NCBI GenBank assembly: GCA_943704415.1 | Contig: CALSCO010000776.1 | Coordinates: forward strand, 1-41,278 | Source: Parvularia atlantis | Taxonomy: Eukaryota; Opisthokonta; Rotosphaerida | Direction of reading: 5' to 3' | Length of the DNA stretch: 41,278 bases | Shown here: in pieces, positions 30,139-40,802 of the stretch | Numbering within the stretch: position 1 is the first letter of the stretch | Layout of the letters: every line of letters begins with the position of its first letter | Notes under the pieces: generated by a model | What the model saw: the letters and a program-made list of their open reading frames with translations, nothing else | Database searches by the model: none | Told to the model about the DNA's origin: nothing | Made by a program: the position numbers and the translations under genes

Positions 30139-33100
30139 TCACTGCTGGGCGCAGTCGCCGGGCGCGTCGTCGCCGTCGCGCGCGCCGGGGGCGGCCGCGG
30201 GGCCGCCTGGGACGTGGCCGGCGAGCGCACGCTGCATGCGCCGCGATGAGGAGGTGCTCGGGACGGCCGCGGCTGGGGCGGCGTAGTGCGTGAGCGGCTT
30301 GATCGGGCGCGGCGCGACCGCGGCGGCCGGCGTATTCTCCTTGTCGGCCTCGACTGGTGCGGGTGCGGGCGCAGGTGCGGATGCTGTGGGCATCTGCAGT
30401 GCGCGCAGTTGCAGCTGCAGCTCGTAGTTGGTCTGCTGCACCGCGCGCAGGTGCTCGTGCGACGCCTCGAGTTCGCCCACGCGTTTCTGCAGCTGGTCGC
30501 GCCGCGCCACGGTCGCCGCGAGCTCGACCTGGAGCGCGTGCATCTGCGTTGCAAGCGCCGTCAGCACTCATCGCGATAATGCGCCACGGCACACACCGTC
30601 TGCGCGTCCCTGGCGGCCTGCGCGTACTTGAGCTGCAGATCTGCGCGCAAGCTGTGAGACCAGCGCGTGGCGAGATCGCGACGGCACGCACCATGCAGCT
30701 GCACCGAGAGCTCTGACGGGGCGTCACACGCAGTTAGGCACACGCGGGACACGCGCGTCGGCGCACCGGCGATGCGTGCGTTGAGCTGAACGCGGTCGTG
30801 CTCGAGGCCACTGGCGGCCTGCAGCTGTCGCAGACGGAGCTCGTCCAGCTCGCGCTTGGCGGCCGTCTGCTCGGCCTCGTGCGCCCTGTGCAGCTGTGAC
30901 AGCTCGTCGCGCTGCTGCGCCGCCATCGCGACGATCTCTGCAGCGTGCGCGACCGTCAGCAGCAGCGTAGCGAGACGCCTCCGCGCGCGCACCGGCTTCA
31001 ACCAGGCGCGCCTGCTCCGCTAGCTGCTGCGCCAGGTCGTCGTTCAGGCGCTTGCCGGCGAGGCGCTGCTGCTCGCTGTGGGCGAGGGCGATCTGCAGCT
31101 CGCTCACTCTGTCCTGCGAATACTGTGCGGCCTGCTCGCGCGCGGCGCAGGTGGTTTGCAGCTCGTGGACCTTGTCCTGCGCATGCTGTGCGGCCAGTTC
31201 ACGCGCTACGAGCTCGTTGTGGAGCCGGTCGATCGTTGCCGAGAGCGTGCTCTTGTGCGCGAGCGCGTCGATCAGCTGCTGCTCGGTCGTCGTGCGCTCT
31301 GCGGCGGCGCTGACGAGCTCCCGTTCGAGCGCCGAGCACTGCGCGACCGCAGCGTCCAGCTGCGTGGCGGTGCTGGTCAGGTGCTGCTCGAGCGTCGTGC
31401 GCTGAGCGATGGCTATGGCGAGCTGCTGCTCCTGTTGCGCCACGGCGGTCGCCAGCTGCTGGTTGTACTGGGCGGCTGTGCTGGCCAGTTGCTGCTCGAG
31501 CGTCGTGATCGTGGTCGCGGCCGCGGTCAGCTCTTGCGCAAGCGCATTCTTGGCGTTGGCAGACTGCGTGAGCTGCTGATAAAGTGCACTCTTGTCCTCG
31601 ATGGCCGTGGTCAGCTGCTTGGCGATCGTGCACTTCGCCTCGATGGTCTCGGCCAGATGAAGCTTGAGCTTGTCCTTGTCCTCGATCGCTTCCGCAAGCT
31701 GCTGTGCGAGCGCGTCATTCGCGTTGACAGTCTCGGCGAGTTGCTTCGCGAGCGCGTCCTTCGCCTCCGCGAGGTCGTTTGCGACCGCGTCATTACCCTC
31801 GAGCGCCTCGACCAGCCGCGCCTCCGCCGCGTCCTTGCCCTGCAGCGCCTCGACCAGCCGCCCCTCCATCTCAGTCTTGCCATGAAGCGCCTCAGCCAGT
31901 CGCGCTTCCATCGCTGCCCTGCCGTCCAGTGCCTCGACCAGCCGCGTTTCCATCACAGCCATGCCCCGCAGCGCCTCAACCAGCCGCCCCTCCGTCTCAG
32001 TCTTGCCGTAAAGCGCTTCGGCCAGACGAGCTTCCGTCTCCGCCTTGCCCTGGAGCGCCTCGGCAAGCTGCAGCTCAACCGCTTCACGCGCTTGTGCCTC
32101 GCGCCGCTCGAGCTCGTTGTGCACCTGGTGCAGCTCGTCGTATTGGCTCTGCAGGAACTCAACCTCCTGCTGCGCGGCCTCGGTCTGCGCACACAGTAAG
32201 TCGTGCGCATCGCTTGCACGACAGTGGCCGCACCGCCGCGCTCCTGGCCGCCATGACACGCTGCAGCATCTGCACCTCGCCGTCGCGCTCTGCGGCGTGG
32301 CGTGAGTGTCAGCAGCACGGCTCAACGTCTCAGACGTCTGCGCGCACCCGACAGCGCCGTTTGCAGCAGATCGCGCTCGCTAGCCACGGCAGCACACTCA
32401 GCCTCGAGTGCCTTTGCCTGCGTGCAGTCGTTGAGCTCTGTGCGATTACATGTGTCGCTTGCACGCACCTGCGCCAGCATGAACGCAACAAGCTCGGTGT
32501 GCTGTTCTTGCTGATGCTCAACTGCCTCGGCCATGCGCGCCATCTCACGCTGCAGCTCGGCGTGCTGCTGCCTCTGCAGCTCGATCTCCCGTCGCAGCTC
32601 GTCGACCTCGTGCGCCCGCTCCTGCTCGAGTTGTTGCAGCTGCTCGTCTGCGCTCTGCTTGCTCTACTCGACACATGTCAGCCGTCACACGTTAACGAGT
32701 GCAGTAGATGCGACGGCGCACCCAGTCGTCGACGTCGAACGGCTCGCGCGCGGGCTCGAGCGACAGGCGACGCGGCGATATCGCGCCGTCACTGCGCGGC
32801 GTGGCCGAGTACACGGACGAGGTCGACGAGACAGGCGACTCTGCCGCGTGCATGCCCGTCAGCAGGCGCACAGACGGCCAAGCGCAGCAGCGCACCGGGC
32901 GCCTTTGGCTTGGCAGCAGCGGCGATGTCACCCGCAGCACGCTCCTCGACCGTGTCGTCCTCCTGCGTGCGGTGTGATCAGCGGGCGGGCAAGACCGGCT
33001 GGGCGCACCAGCAGCTTGGCACCACGCATGCCCGGGAACCACGTCTGGCGCCGCTTGCTGGCCCCCTTCTGCTGCCACGTGTGAGCACCATGCGACAGCC

Positions 33101-34533
33101 TGCCACGAGCGTGCCTTGGTCATCATGCGCCCTGTCGCAGCGGCATCGTCGCCGCCGTCGGCGCCGTCGTTCGAGTTGAGGATTAGCTTGGCCAGCTTCT
33201 GCATCTTCTCGAGCAGGACGGCCTTTGTCACGCACGCGCGTCAGGCCTACCCGCAGGCGCTGCGTGCACGACACACCTGCTGCCGGTCCTTCTCCTGCAG
33301 CTGCCGGATGATGAGCAGGTTCTGCTGCTCGATCTGCGCGGTGCGGCGCACGGTCAGCTGGCGGTCTGCAGCGGAGGCGCCGCCCGCACCATCTGCTTCT
33401 GTGTCTCAAGTTGCACCAGCTCCTCGGCCCGCTGCTGATGCTGCTTGCCGCCGGCCGTCTGCTCGCCCGCCTCGATTTGCGTGAGCTGCTTGCGCAGGTT
33501 CGTGATCTCGTTCTGGTACTTTTTCAGCAGCGCCTCCTCGGATAGGACCTGCGTGCGCATGAGTACGGTTGAAAGGGGGCACGATCGACACGCAAGTCGA
33601 GGCGCACCTCGTTCACGTGCGGCTTGTTCTTGATCTCCTTGGCGCGCGAGGCAAACTTGAGCGTGCTGTGCGTCTCGTCGACGTGGCCGCTGGCGGGCGT
33701 GATAGTGCCGATGATGGCTGTGCGGGCGTTGCCACCGAGCGACGTCTGGAGGATGCGTGTGAGCTTCGAGTCGCGGAAGGGCACGTGGCCGCTACGGCGC
33801 GTGGCTGAGCCGATAGGCGTGCGGCACAGGCGCGGCCATACCGGTCGTTGCCCTCGGACAGCTTGCCGATGACCGTCGCGAGCGTGAGCAGGCTCTTGTT
33901 GATGTGCCCGCCCTCCTTCAGCCGCAGGCCCTCGGCGCCCGTGTGCCGCGCGCGCTCCGAGCCCGCCAGGTCGACGAGATTCTGCGCAGCGTCAGCAAAA
34001 GGGCGAGCAACACGCATCGCGCCGCGCACCAGCGTCGCGACGCGCACGGCTCCATCAGAGGAGGCCGCGGCGAGGGCGCGGTGGTGCGCGGGCCCGCTTG
34101 AGCCACTCGCCGCGGCCGCCTTGAGTGACGCGCCGGACGCGCCGCGCTCGCGGCTCTCGATGATCATGCGGAAGATGGTGTGCGAGCGCGAGCTGCGGTC
34201 GTTCATGTTGGTGACGCCGAAGCGGCGGTGCTCTGCGCCGCGCGCGCGGTGTTGAGGTGCGCGCAGCCCCGGAGGGCGGGCGCGCACCCTCGCCCGAGGC
34301 CATCAGGTGCAGCACGTCGTCCTCGCGCAGGACGATCTCCTCGGTCAGGTTGCCGACAAAGACCTCGCGCGTGACGGTCTCGTGGATCTTGAGGTTGTCG
34401 TTGGCGGGCTGGAGCAGGTCGCGGATGGCCTCGTTGTAGATCTCCATGTAGGCCACGCGCAGGAGGAACTCGCGGTCGGGCGTCTGCATTGACGGTGACC
34501 GTCGCACGCGTGAGACCGAGCGAGCGGGTGCGG

Positions 34534-34611
<78 letters not shown>

Positions 34612-35093
34612 ACGCACGTTGCGGACGTAGTTGAAGACCTCGCGCACGGCGAGCGGGATCACGCCCGGGTCGCCAGCCGAGCCGAGCATCGTGTGCGTCT
34701 TGCCGGACGAGGTCTGGCCGTAGGTGAAGATGGTGCCTGTGGAACGCGTGCGTCAGACCGGTAGAGTGCGAAGGAGGAGGGCGCGGTGTGCCGTTGACGC
34801 CCTCGAGCGTGGCGCGGATGATCTCGCGCGCGACGTCGTTGAACACCTCGACGTTGCTGCACTCGGGCGCGTAAACGCGGTCTGCGCCCAGCTGTCAGCA
34901 CAGCGCGAGCACGGTGCTGCTACTGCACACCAAAGGCGTACGACGGCAGGCCGTGGCCCGGGCGCCCGTTGGCCGCGCACTGCACGACCGTCTTGCCGTC
35001 GCCGGCCACGGCGAAGGCGCTGTAGTGCTCAAGCGCCGTCTCGCGCCCATTGAGCGGCCGAAGGCGCACGACCACGCGCACGTTCGACTCCAT
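30139..35093 (-). CDS. CENP-E-like kinesin (kinesin-7) with long coiled-coil tail
   Basis: Plus-end-type kinesin motor, N-terminal. Start ATG 35093 ([19 protein letters not shown]). Motor signatures: [36 protein letters not shown] (P-loop), [36 protein letters not shown] (switch I), [18 protein letters not shown] (switch II), [40 protein letters not shown] and [19 protein letters not shown]. The tail begins [19 protein letters not shown] and [15 protein letters not shown], a neck-stalk pattern of CENP-E relatives. It continues through a Ser/Pro patch ([18 protein letters not shown]) into several hundred coiled-coil residues containing a 14-residue repeat. It ends in a Pro/Ala segment and DCAQQ, TGA 30141-30139. 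The splice joining the part ending near 32692 to the coiled coil near 32670 is weak, so the tail could be a separate gene; no start codon supports that. An intron holds a 70-base GA repeat. Confidence 0.83.
31801..32063 (-). repeat. 42-base tandem repeat coding for 14-residue coiled-coil units
   Basis: Six full units and a partial seventh, spaced exactly 42 bases (gcgcct anchors at 31803, 31845 and so on to 32055). Consensus unit EALxGKxExExRLV, for example [28 protein letters not shown] and [14 protein letters not shown]. Fourteen residues are two heptads, so the coiled-coil register is kept. Confidence 0.85.
34538..34607. repeat. (GA)35 microsatellite inside a kinesin motor-domain intron
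   Basis: Thirty-five perfect GA dinucleotides on the plus strand, hence a CT tract on the coding strand. It lies in the intron between the exons coding [10 protein letters not shown] and [18 protein letters not shown] and makes up about half of that intron. Confidence 0.9.
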
Positions 35094-35107
35094 CCCTTGG
35101 TGCGGCT

Positions 35108-35163
35108 GCGCTGAAGCTGCACGTCGGCGCTGAAGCTGCACGTCGGCGCTGAAGCTGCTCGTC
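35108..35163. repeat. 19-base tandem repeat upstream of the kinesin start
   Basis: Nearly three copies of GCGCTGAAGCTGCACGTCG starting at 35108, 35127 and 35146, the last one diverged. It lies 15 bases upstream of the kinesin ATG, between it and the stop of CHO2 on the same strand. Confidence 0.8.
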
Positions 35164-35208
35164 CAGCACCAAATCAGTAACGGTCGCTGTCACACAACGC
35201 GGCCATGA

Positions 35209-38200
35209 TCAGTCGTTCTTGGCTGCGGCGTGCAGCAGCTCGGCGTCGTGTCCGCCGCTGCTCGTGCTGGACGACTCCGAGTCGTTGCGCGCGCGGGGGC
35301 GCCGCAGCCGCTGGTACGTCGCCATCAGCTCCTCGGGCCTGCAAGGATCGCGCCCGTGAGCGCTGAGGTGCGTGCCAGCGAGAACTTAACGCACTCGTCG
35401 TCGTCGCTCGAGCGCGCGCCCGACCCGTCCGCGGCCAGCAGCAGCCGCGCCTCGTGCAGCTTGCAGGCGAGCAGCGTCGCGGTCGGGTAGCTCTCGAGGA
35501 TGCGCGTGTGGAACTCGACGGCGTGCACGGCGCGGATGAACCGCACGACGGCCTGTGCGCGCCACCGCCGCTGCTCGCGCGAGAGGTGCAGCGTCAGGTC
35601 GGCGAAGGGCGTGGCGGCGAGCTCGGCCTGGTCCGTGGGCGCGTCGGCGAAGAGCGTGCGGAAGAGCGTGACGAGCTGGGCCTGCAACTGGTCGACAGTC
35701 ACGCGCTCGCCTAACCCGGTCGTGAAGTCTGTGCCGACTGATCGCTGCGTCAACGAGCGCGCGCGCACACGGGGCTTCATGCGCGACGCACGTGCGATGG
35801 TAAACGGCTGGCTGCGCGCGAGCACGCCGTGGTGGTTGTCGTAGTGCAACCGCGCCTCGAACGTGCCCGGCACCACCTGGCGCGCGGTCAACAACGTGAG
35901 CGCGTCTCGCGGGGCGCTGCGCGCACCGGCAGCTGTGCGCCCTTGAGCGTGACCGTGCCGGCCGTGCCGCCCTTGCCGAGGTACACCCAGCGGCCCTCGG
36001 AGGACGTCGTCGTGAGCGCGAGCGCGCCGCGGTCGTGCTCGTGCCCTTGGTGCACCGGGTAGATGCCGATCCAGTCGAGGTCCGAGTGGTTGGCGGGCGC
36101 GGTCCAGTGCAGCTCGACGGGCACACAGAGGTCGTGCGTGTCGCCGCCGACCACGGCAATCATGTACTGCGACGCGTCGACGTCGTCCGGGAGCGGCACC
36201 GAGCGGCGTGTGATGTCGGACAGGTCGTGCACGAGGTCGCGCAGGCGCGGCTTGGCCATGTCGACGAGCTGCTCAATCGGCTCGGTGACCTCGCGCAGGG
36301 CCTTGGCGTTGATGTCGCCAATGAGCCTGGTGCCGCTGCGCGTGAACTGCACCACGCCCTTGACGAGCTCGGGCGGCGGCTTGACGGTCTCGAGCAGGCC
36401 CTCCTCAAAGCCGGCGCGCTGACGGACCTCGCCGCCGTAGATCTTCTTCATGTGCGGTTGCTGCGGTCGCGTAAGCGACAGGATTGCGCGCAAGTGCGAG
36501 TGTGCACCTCGACGTAGTGGATGAAGAAAAAAGTCGCGCACTGCGAGAAGAGCGCGAGCGCATACACCTAGTCCGGCGCGGTGAGCGTGAGCGTGCAGCA
36601 GCGCGGGGTTGGTGCGCACCAGGAAACTGTCGGAGAGCACGGCCAGCGCCCAGAACGCCGCGTGGCAGAGCACCTTCTCGGGGTTGTTGACAAACCTGGG
36701 CGTGTGCGCACGCGGCGTCGGCACACAACCACGAGCAAGCGCAGCCGCACACCGGTAGATGCCCGAGTACGACAGCGAGTGCTTGCCCGGGCGCGGCAGG
36801 AAAAAGTCGCCGTAGAACCAGCCGTAGTCGCGGATGACCTCGTACACCTCGGACGCAGCCCACACGTGCAGGGCCATCAGCAGCAGCGCGAGGGTATGCT
36901 TGAGCAGGCCGCTGCCAGAGAGCCAGCTGTCGGGCAGGTGGTAGAACGACATGGTGCAGAAGAAGAAGCTGACGTGGGTCATGCTGAGTGAGAGGTTGTA
37001 CAAGCTCTTCCAGTTGGCAAAGGCGTCGTTGAGCGAGTAGCCAAACTTGACAAAGTGCGCCGTCCAAAACTTGGTCTCGGACTGCTTGCGCAGGAGCAGC
37101 CCGAGGCCTACCGAGTGCGCGAGGCGCCAGAAGATGCAGTGCCTGTGTGCACCACAGCCGGGTGAGCGAGCGCGGCGTGCCACAGTGCGCGAGTCACGCA
37201 CAGGACGTGGAACCACGCGGGCGCGCCGAACGCAAACATGAGCACGTTGTAGCCGACGATGGCTGCCGTGAGCATGTCGGCCGCGCGGAACGCGTCAAAG
37301 TTGCGCCAGCCGATCAGGTCGCGGCGGAAGTATGCCGAGGGCCCTGGCGTGCGCAGGGGAAGGAGAAGAGGGTGAGTGAGTGCTCGAGTGGGTGATGACT
37401 GTGCGAGCATGGCAGCAACAGCGCGCAGCGCGCCAGCCTCAAACGCGCGCCAGCCCTAACAGCGCACCAGCCCCAAACGCGCACAAGCCCCAATCGTGGC
37501 CCGAACATGCCTTCGTAGAGAAGCTCGCGACGGCGGCGCTCGGCGGGAGGTTGAGGGACGAGCGCCTTGTAGACCTTGTCGATGTGCGGGTTCTCGACCA
37601 GGGCGAGGAAGAGAAACTGGCACAGGTGCGCGCCCAGGCTCAGGTAGAGGACGATGTACGAGCGCGAGATGAGGCTCATGCCGTAGTAGCCGATGTACCT
37701 GCCGCACTGCGTCAGCACGCCAAGCGCGCGCCGAGAGCTGTGACGCACCCAATCGAGTACATAGGGTGCGGCGCAATCTTGAACACGCCGTCAAACGACA
37801 GCGTGCCGTCGAGCAGAAAGAAAAAGTCGCCCCAGTACCTGCGCGGGCGGCGAGTGTCAGCGCCTCGCGCGATCCACAGGGCGCTGCGCACCAGGCATAG
37901 TCCTTGACGACGCGCAGCGCGTCCAGCTTGATGAACCAGTTAAAGACACACAGTAGCACGCCCACGACGTAGCACGCCACGTCGAGCATCGCGAGGCTCT
38001 TGGGCAACTGGCGCAGGCGCCTTGAGCGAGTGCACGCCAGCGCACATGCGCGCGCACCTCGAGGAACGCAAAGACCATGATCATGTACGCCGTGAAGTCG
38101 TTGAGCAGGATCACGTCGACCACACCGCGGAAGACCAGCCAGCAGTTGTACTCCATCGGCACGGTCTGTGCGCGCGTGCTGAGCGCGGACATCGCCATCA

Positions 38201-38739
38201 GCAGGAAGCGCACGTCAAAATCGTAGTCGCGGCCCATCTTGAGCGTGAGCTGCCGGCGGAAGAACGGCATCGTGGGCGAGTCGGGCGCGAGCAGCTTGGA
38301 CGTGAAGCTGCGTGGCGAGAGGCATGAGCGCGCCGCGTGTGGCTCGTGTGCACGCACCGCACAAAGAGCCGGCTGTGCGATTGCGTGTGCAGCAGGTACC
38401 CGATCCCGCCGTTGTACGACAGCCGCCAGGCGACGAAGGCCGCGGCAAAGTACCAGCGCGACCCGACGCTGTACCACACGTGCAGCGCGTAGACGAGCAG
38501 CTGGCGCGCAGCGCGACGCGTCAAGCAACGGCGGGATCACACGTGGCGCACAGCACCTGCAGCCCAATCAGCGCCAGCGTCAGCTTCTCGAACACGTTGT
38601 GGCGCTTCTGCTGCAGGTTCTCGAGAAAGTCGCGCGTCTCGGGCACGGCGAAGGCTGTCCCGTCGCCCGTGCGCCCACGCTTGCCGCCGGCCGTGGCAGT
38701 TGCCGACGGAACGTGCTGCGCGGTCAGCGGTGGCGACAT
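35209..38739 (-). CDS. CHO2: Phosphatidylethanolamine N-methyltransferase, CHO2 type
   Basis: Integral ER enzyme that transfers the first methyl group from S-adenosylmethionine to phosphatidylethanolamine on the way to phosphatidylcholine. Start ATG 38739 ([20 protein letters not shown]), soon followed by [13 protein letters not shown], the conserved N-terminal motif of fungal CHO2. Membrane parts include [73 protein letters not shown] and [19 protein letters not shown]. The second half has [60 protein letters not shown] and the soluble end [36 protein letters not shown] and [20 protein letters not shown]. It ends [13 protein letters not shown] 35211-35209. About eleven introns; estimated near 900 residues, as in yeast CHO2. 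This family is essentially fungal and is the best taxonomic marker here. Confidence 0.9.
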
Positions 38740-38913
38740 GTCTTCTTTGCTGCGCGCGTCCGTGCGGCGTGCGCGTGAGTGCAGAGCGGTGTGTGCGGTG
38801 TGTGCGGCGTGTGGAGTGCGAGCGCGCGCAGGCGAGGCGCGGGGCCGAGAGCGCGACGACGCAGCGCACGCGTCGATGCGTCACGCAAGTGATTGCAATC
38901 TAATCGCGCTCGA

Positions 38914-40087
38914 ATGTCGACCGAGTGGCCGCCTGCTGCTCAGGCCGACGTCGTGCGGGCGGCGCAGCGCGACGCGGGCCTGGTGGCGGCGCTGCGGGCG
39001 AGCGTGCAAGAGTGCGCGGCACAGTTGCTCGGTGCGAATCGCGATGGCAGCGTGCAGCGGCGGCGTCTGAGCGAAGATTGCGCAGGCCAGCGCCGCGTGC
39101 AGCGATACGACGCGCAGCTCGCGCTCGCTGCCAGCGCGCTCTACTACGGCCTGACGACCGTGGCGGGTGCGCAGCGCGGCGCATGCGTTGCATTGGCCGA
39201 TCACGCGGTCGCAGGCCTGCAGACGCTCGGCGAGGAGTACTGCGACATCCGGCAGGTCGAGGCGGCGACGGGCAGCACGCCTGGGTGGCTCGTGCGTCTG
39301 CGCATGCACCCCTCGGTCAACCGCCTGACGCACCGTCGCAGCGGCGCGTGCTGCTCGTCCTCGCTACCGCCGCCGTGCCGTACGCCATCCGTGCCGGCGC
39401 AGGTGTGCACGGAAAAGCGCAACGCTGCGTCTCATGCCTGCCTCGCGCAGAGGCCGGCAACGCGTCGCTGCGCACGGTTGCCAACGTGTACACGCAGTGG
39501 GTCCAGCCGGCGCACCTCGCCCTGTTTTACTTTTTCGGCATGTACTACCATGTGGCGAAGCGCATCACCGGCATCCGCTACGTGCGCCGCAGCACGCGCG
39601 CCCCGCGATCGCTCACCCGCAGCGCCGCAGATCTTTGGGCGCCAGCTGCGCGAGGGCGAGCACAAGCACGGATACCAGCTCCTCGGCGTCCTCCTCGCCA
39701 TCCAGCTCGCCGTCCAGGCGGTCCAGCTGCTCCGCGCCCCTGCCGAGCACAGCAGCAACGACGCCGCGCCAGACGCCGCGCCCGCAGATGACGGCGTGGC
39801 CGACGGTGCGCGCCTGCCTTTGCGCACCCGCACCTACCTGAGCACGCTCGGCCGCTCGCAGCCAACAGCCCCACTTGCATGCTCTGCTTCTCGCCAAGCG
39901 TCCACCCGACGTCGACGCGCTGCGGGCACATCTTCTGCTGGTCGTGCGTATGCCGGTGGACGACCGAGAAGGTGCGCGCGGCTCGCACGCCTAACCCGCA
40001 CTTCACGCGGGCGCCTCCCAGCCCGAGTGCCCCTTTTGCCGCCGGCCCGTCGCCCTCAGCCACCTTGTGCCGCTGTACCATATCTAA
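38914..40087 (+). CDS. PEX10: Peroxin-10, RING E3 ubiquitin ligase of the peroxisome
   Basis: Peroxisomal membrane RING protein that, with PEX2 and PEX12, ubiquitinates the import receptor PEX5. Eight exons: 38914-39031, 39085-39166, 39215-39291, 39342 to about 39390, 39451-39581, 39631 to about 39805, 39862-39971, 40022-40087. Start MSTEWPPAAQADVVRAAQRD. Family motifs: YDAQLALAASALYYGLTTVA, QTLGEEYCDIRQVE, WVQPAHLALFYFFGMYYHVA, KRITGIRYIFGRQLREGEHK and YQLLGVLLAIQLAVQA. The RING is of C3HC4 type: CMLCFSPSVHPTSTRCGHIF, CWSCVCRW, CPFCRRPV, all ligands present; the end is SHLVPLYHI with TAA at 40085. Its start lies only 174 bases from the CHO2 start on the other strand, so the two share a promoter region. 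Confidence 0.92.
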
Positions 40088-40268
40088 AGACCGGAAGGCA
40101 ATGGAGAGGGCGGCTGGCCGAGCGACCCTGGCGGCTCACAACGCACCCACGAACGGCATGCACGGGCGCACGCTCAACATCAGCGGCAAGACGCGACGGA
40201 AGTGAGGTGCAACCCGCCGTTCGGCACATATTGTACAGACGAGCGCTCATTTACAACGCGAAAGACGA

Positions 40269-40340
40269 TCCTCGATAGTATAGTGGTTAGTATCTCCGCC
40301 TGTCACGCGGAAGGCCCGGGTTCAATTCCCGGTCGGGGAG
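40269..40340 (+). tRNA. tRNA-Asp (anticodon GUC)
   Basis: A 72-base intronless cloverleaf. The acceptor stem TCCTCGA pairs with TCGGGGA (one G-T pair), with discriminator G. The D arm has AGTGGTTAG, the anticodon stem TCCGC/GCGGA encloses CTGTCAC with anticodon GTC, and the T arm is the canonical CCGGGTTCAATTCCCGG. A-box and B-box sequences are therefore intact. It lies 182 bases past the PEX10 stop. Confidence 0.96.
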
Positions 40341-40352
40341 TGCGCCGATCAC

Positions 40353-40358
40353 TTTTTT
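40353..40358 (+). terminator. RNA polymerase III terminator of the tRNA gene
   Basis: A run of six T begins 13 bases after the mature tRNA end, the expected position and form of a Pol III stop signal. Confidence 0.75.
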
Positions 40359-40385
40359 CGTCCTGCGCACAATTTTCCGCGGTTA

Positions 40386-40411
40386 TTTTTTTTTTTATTT
40401 TTTTTTTTTTT
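40386..40411. repeat. Poly-T tract
   Basis: Twenty-five T interrupted by a single A at 40397, downstream of the tRNA. It may act as a backup Pol III terminator. It is the most AT-rich stretch in the window. Confidence 0.8.
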
Positions 40412-40802
40412 GGGTGTGGCTCGATGTGTCTCGGCGTCACACGACGGCAGCCACGGCAGCCACGGCGTCCGGACAGAGATGCCGCTCCCGTGCCGTCTGT
40501 GAACTGAACGTCCAAGTGATGCCGTTAGTTGCACGAGTTCTGCCAACCACACTGGGGCCCGTGCGGCAGCCAGAGAGCAGACCCTCCCAGCACCGCGATC
40601 AGCGGTACCGTCACAGAGCGCAATCGAGCGTCAGAGAGGCGGCTGACGGCACCACGTCCACGCGCTCACGGCTCGGCGGACTCTGCACGCGCCGCACGTT
40701 GACGCACACGGGCGCACGCAGCCTCGCGGCGTCTGGGCCGCGCGCTTGTGGCCGCTGCATGAAAGCTTTGTGACAGCGCGCGCACATTGCGATCAGCCAA
40801 TC
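40412..40802. other. Intergenic region before the B-box gene
   Basis: No gene is supported in these 391 bases. Apart from a short GCAGCCACG duplication (40446-40465) no structure was noticed. The last part is presumably the promoter and leader of the downstream gene. Confidence 0.45.

Noticed and set aside
31078-32199. Plus-strand frame opposite the coiled-coil region, Leu/Arg-rich
   Set aside because: Mirrors the heptad repeat of the minus-strand protein; no independent support.
40386-40411. Poly-T tract considered as the tail of a retrotransposed SINE or LINE copy next to the tRNA
   Set aside because: No target-site duplication, no SINE body and no reverse-transcriptase fragment was seen; a Pol III backup terminator or simple tract explains it.
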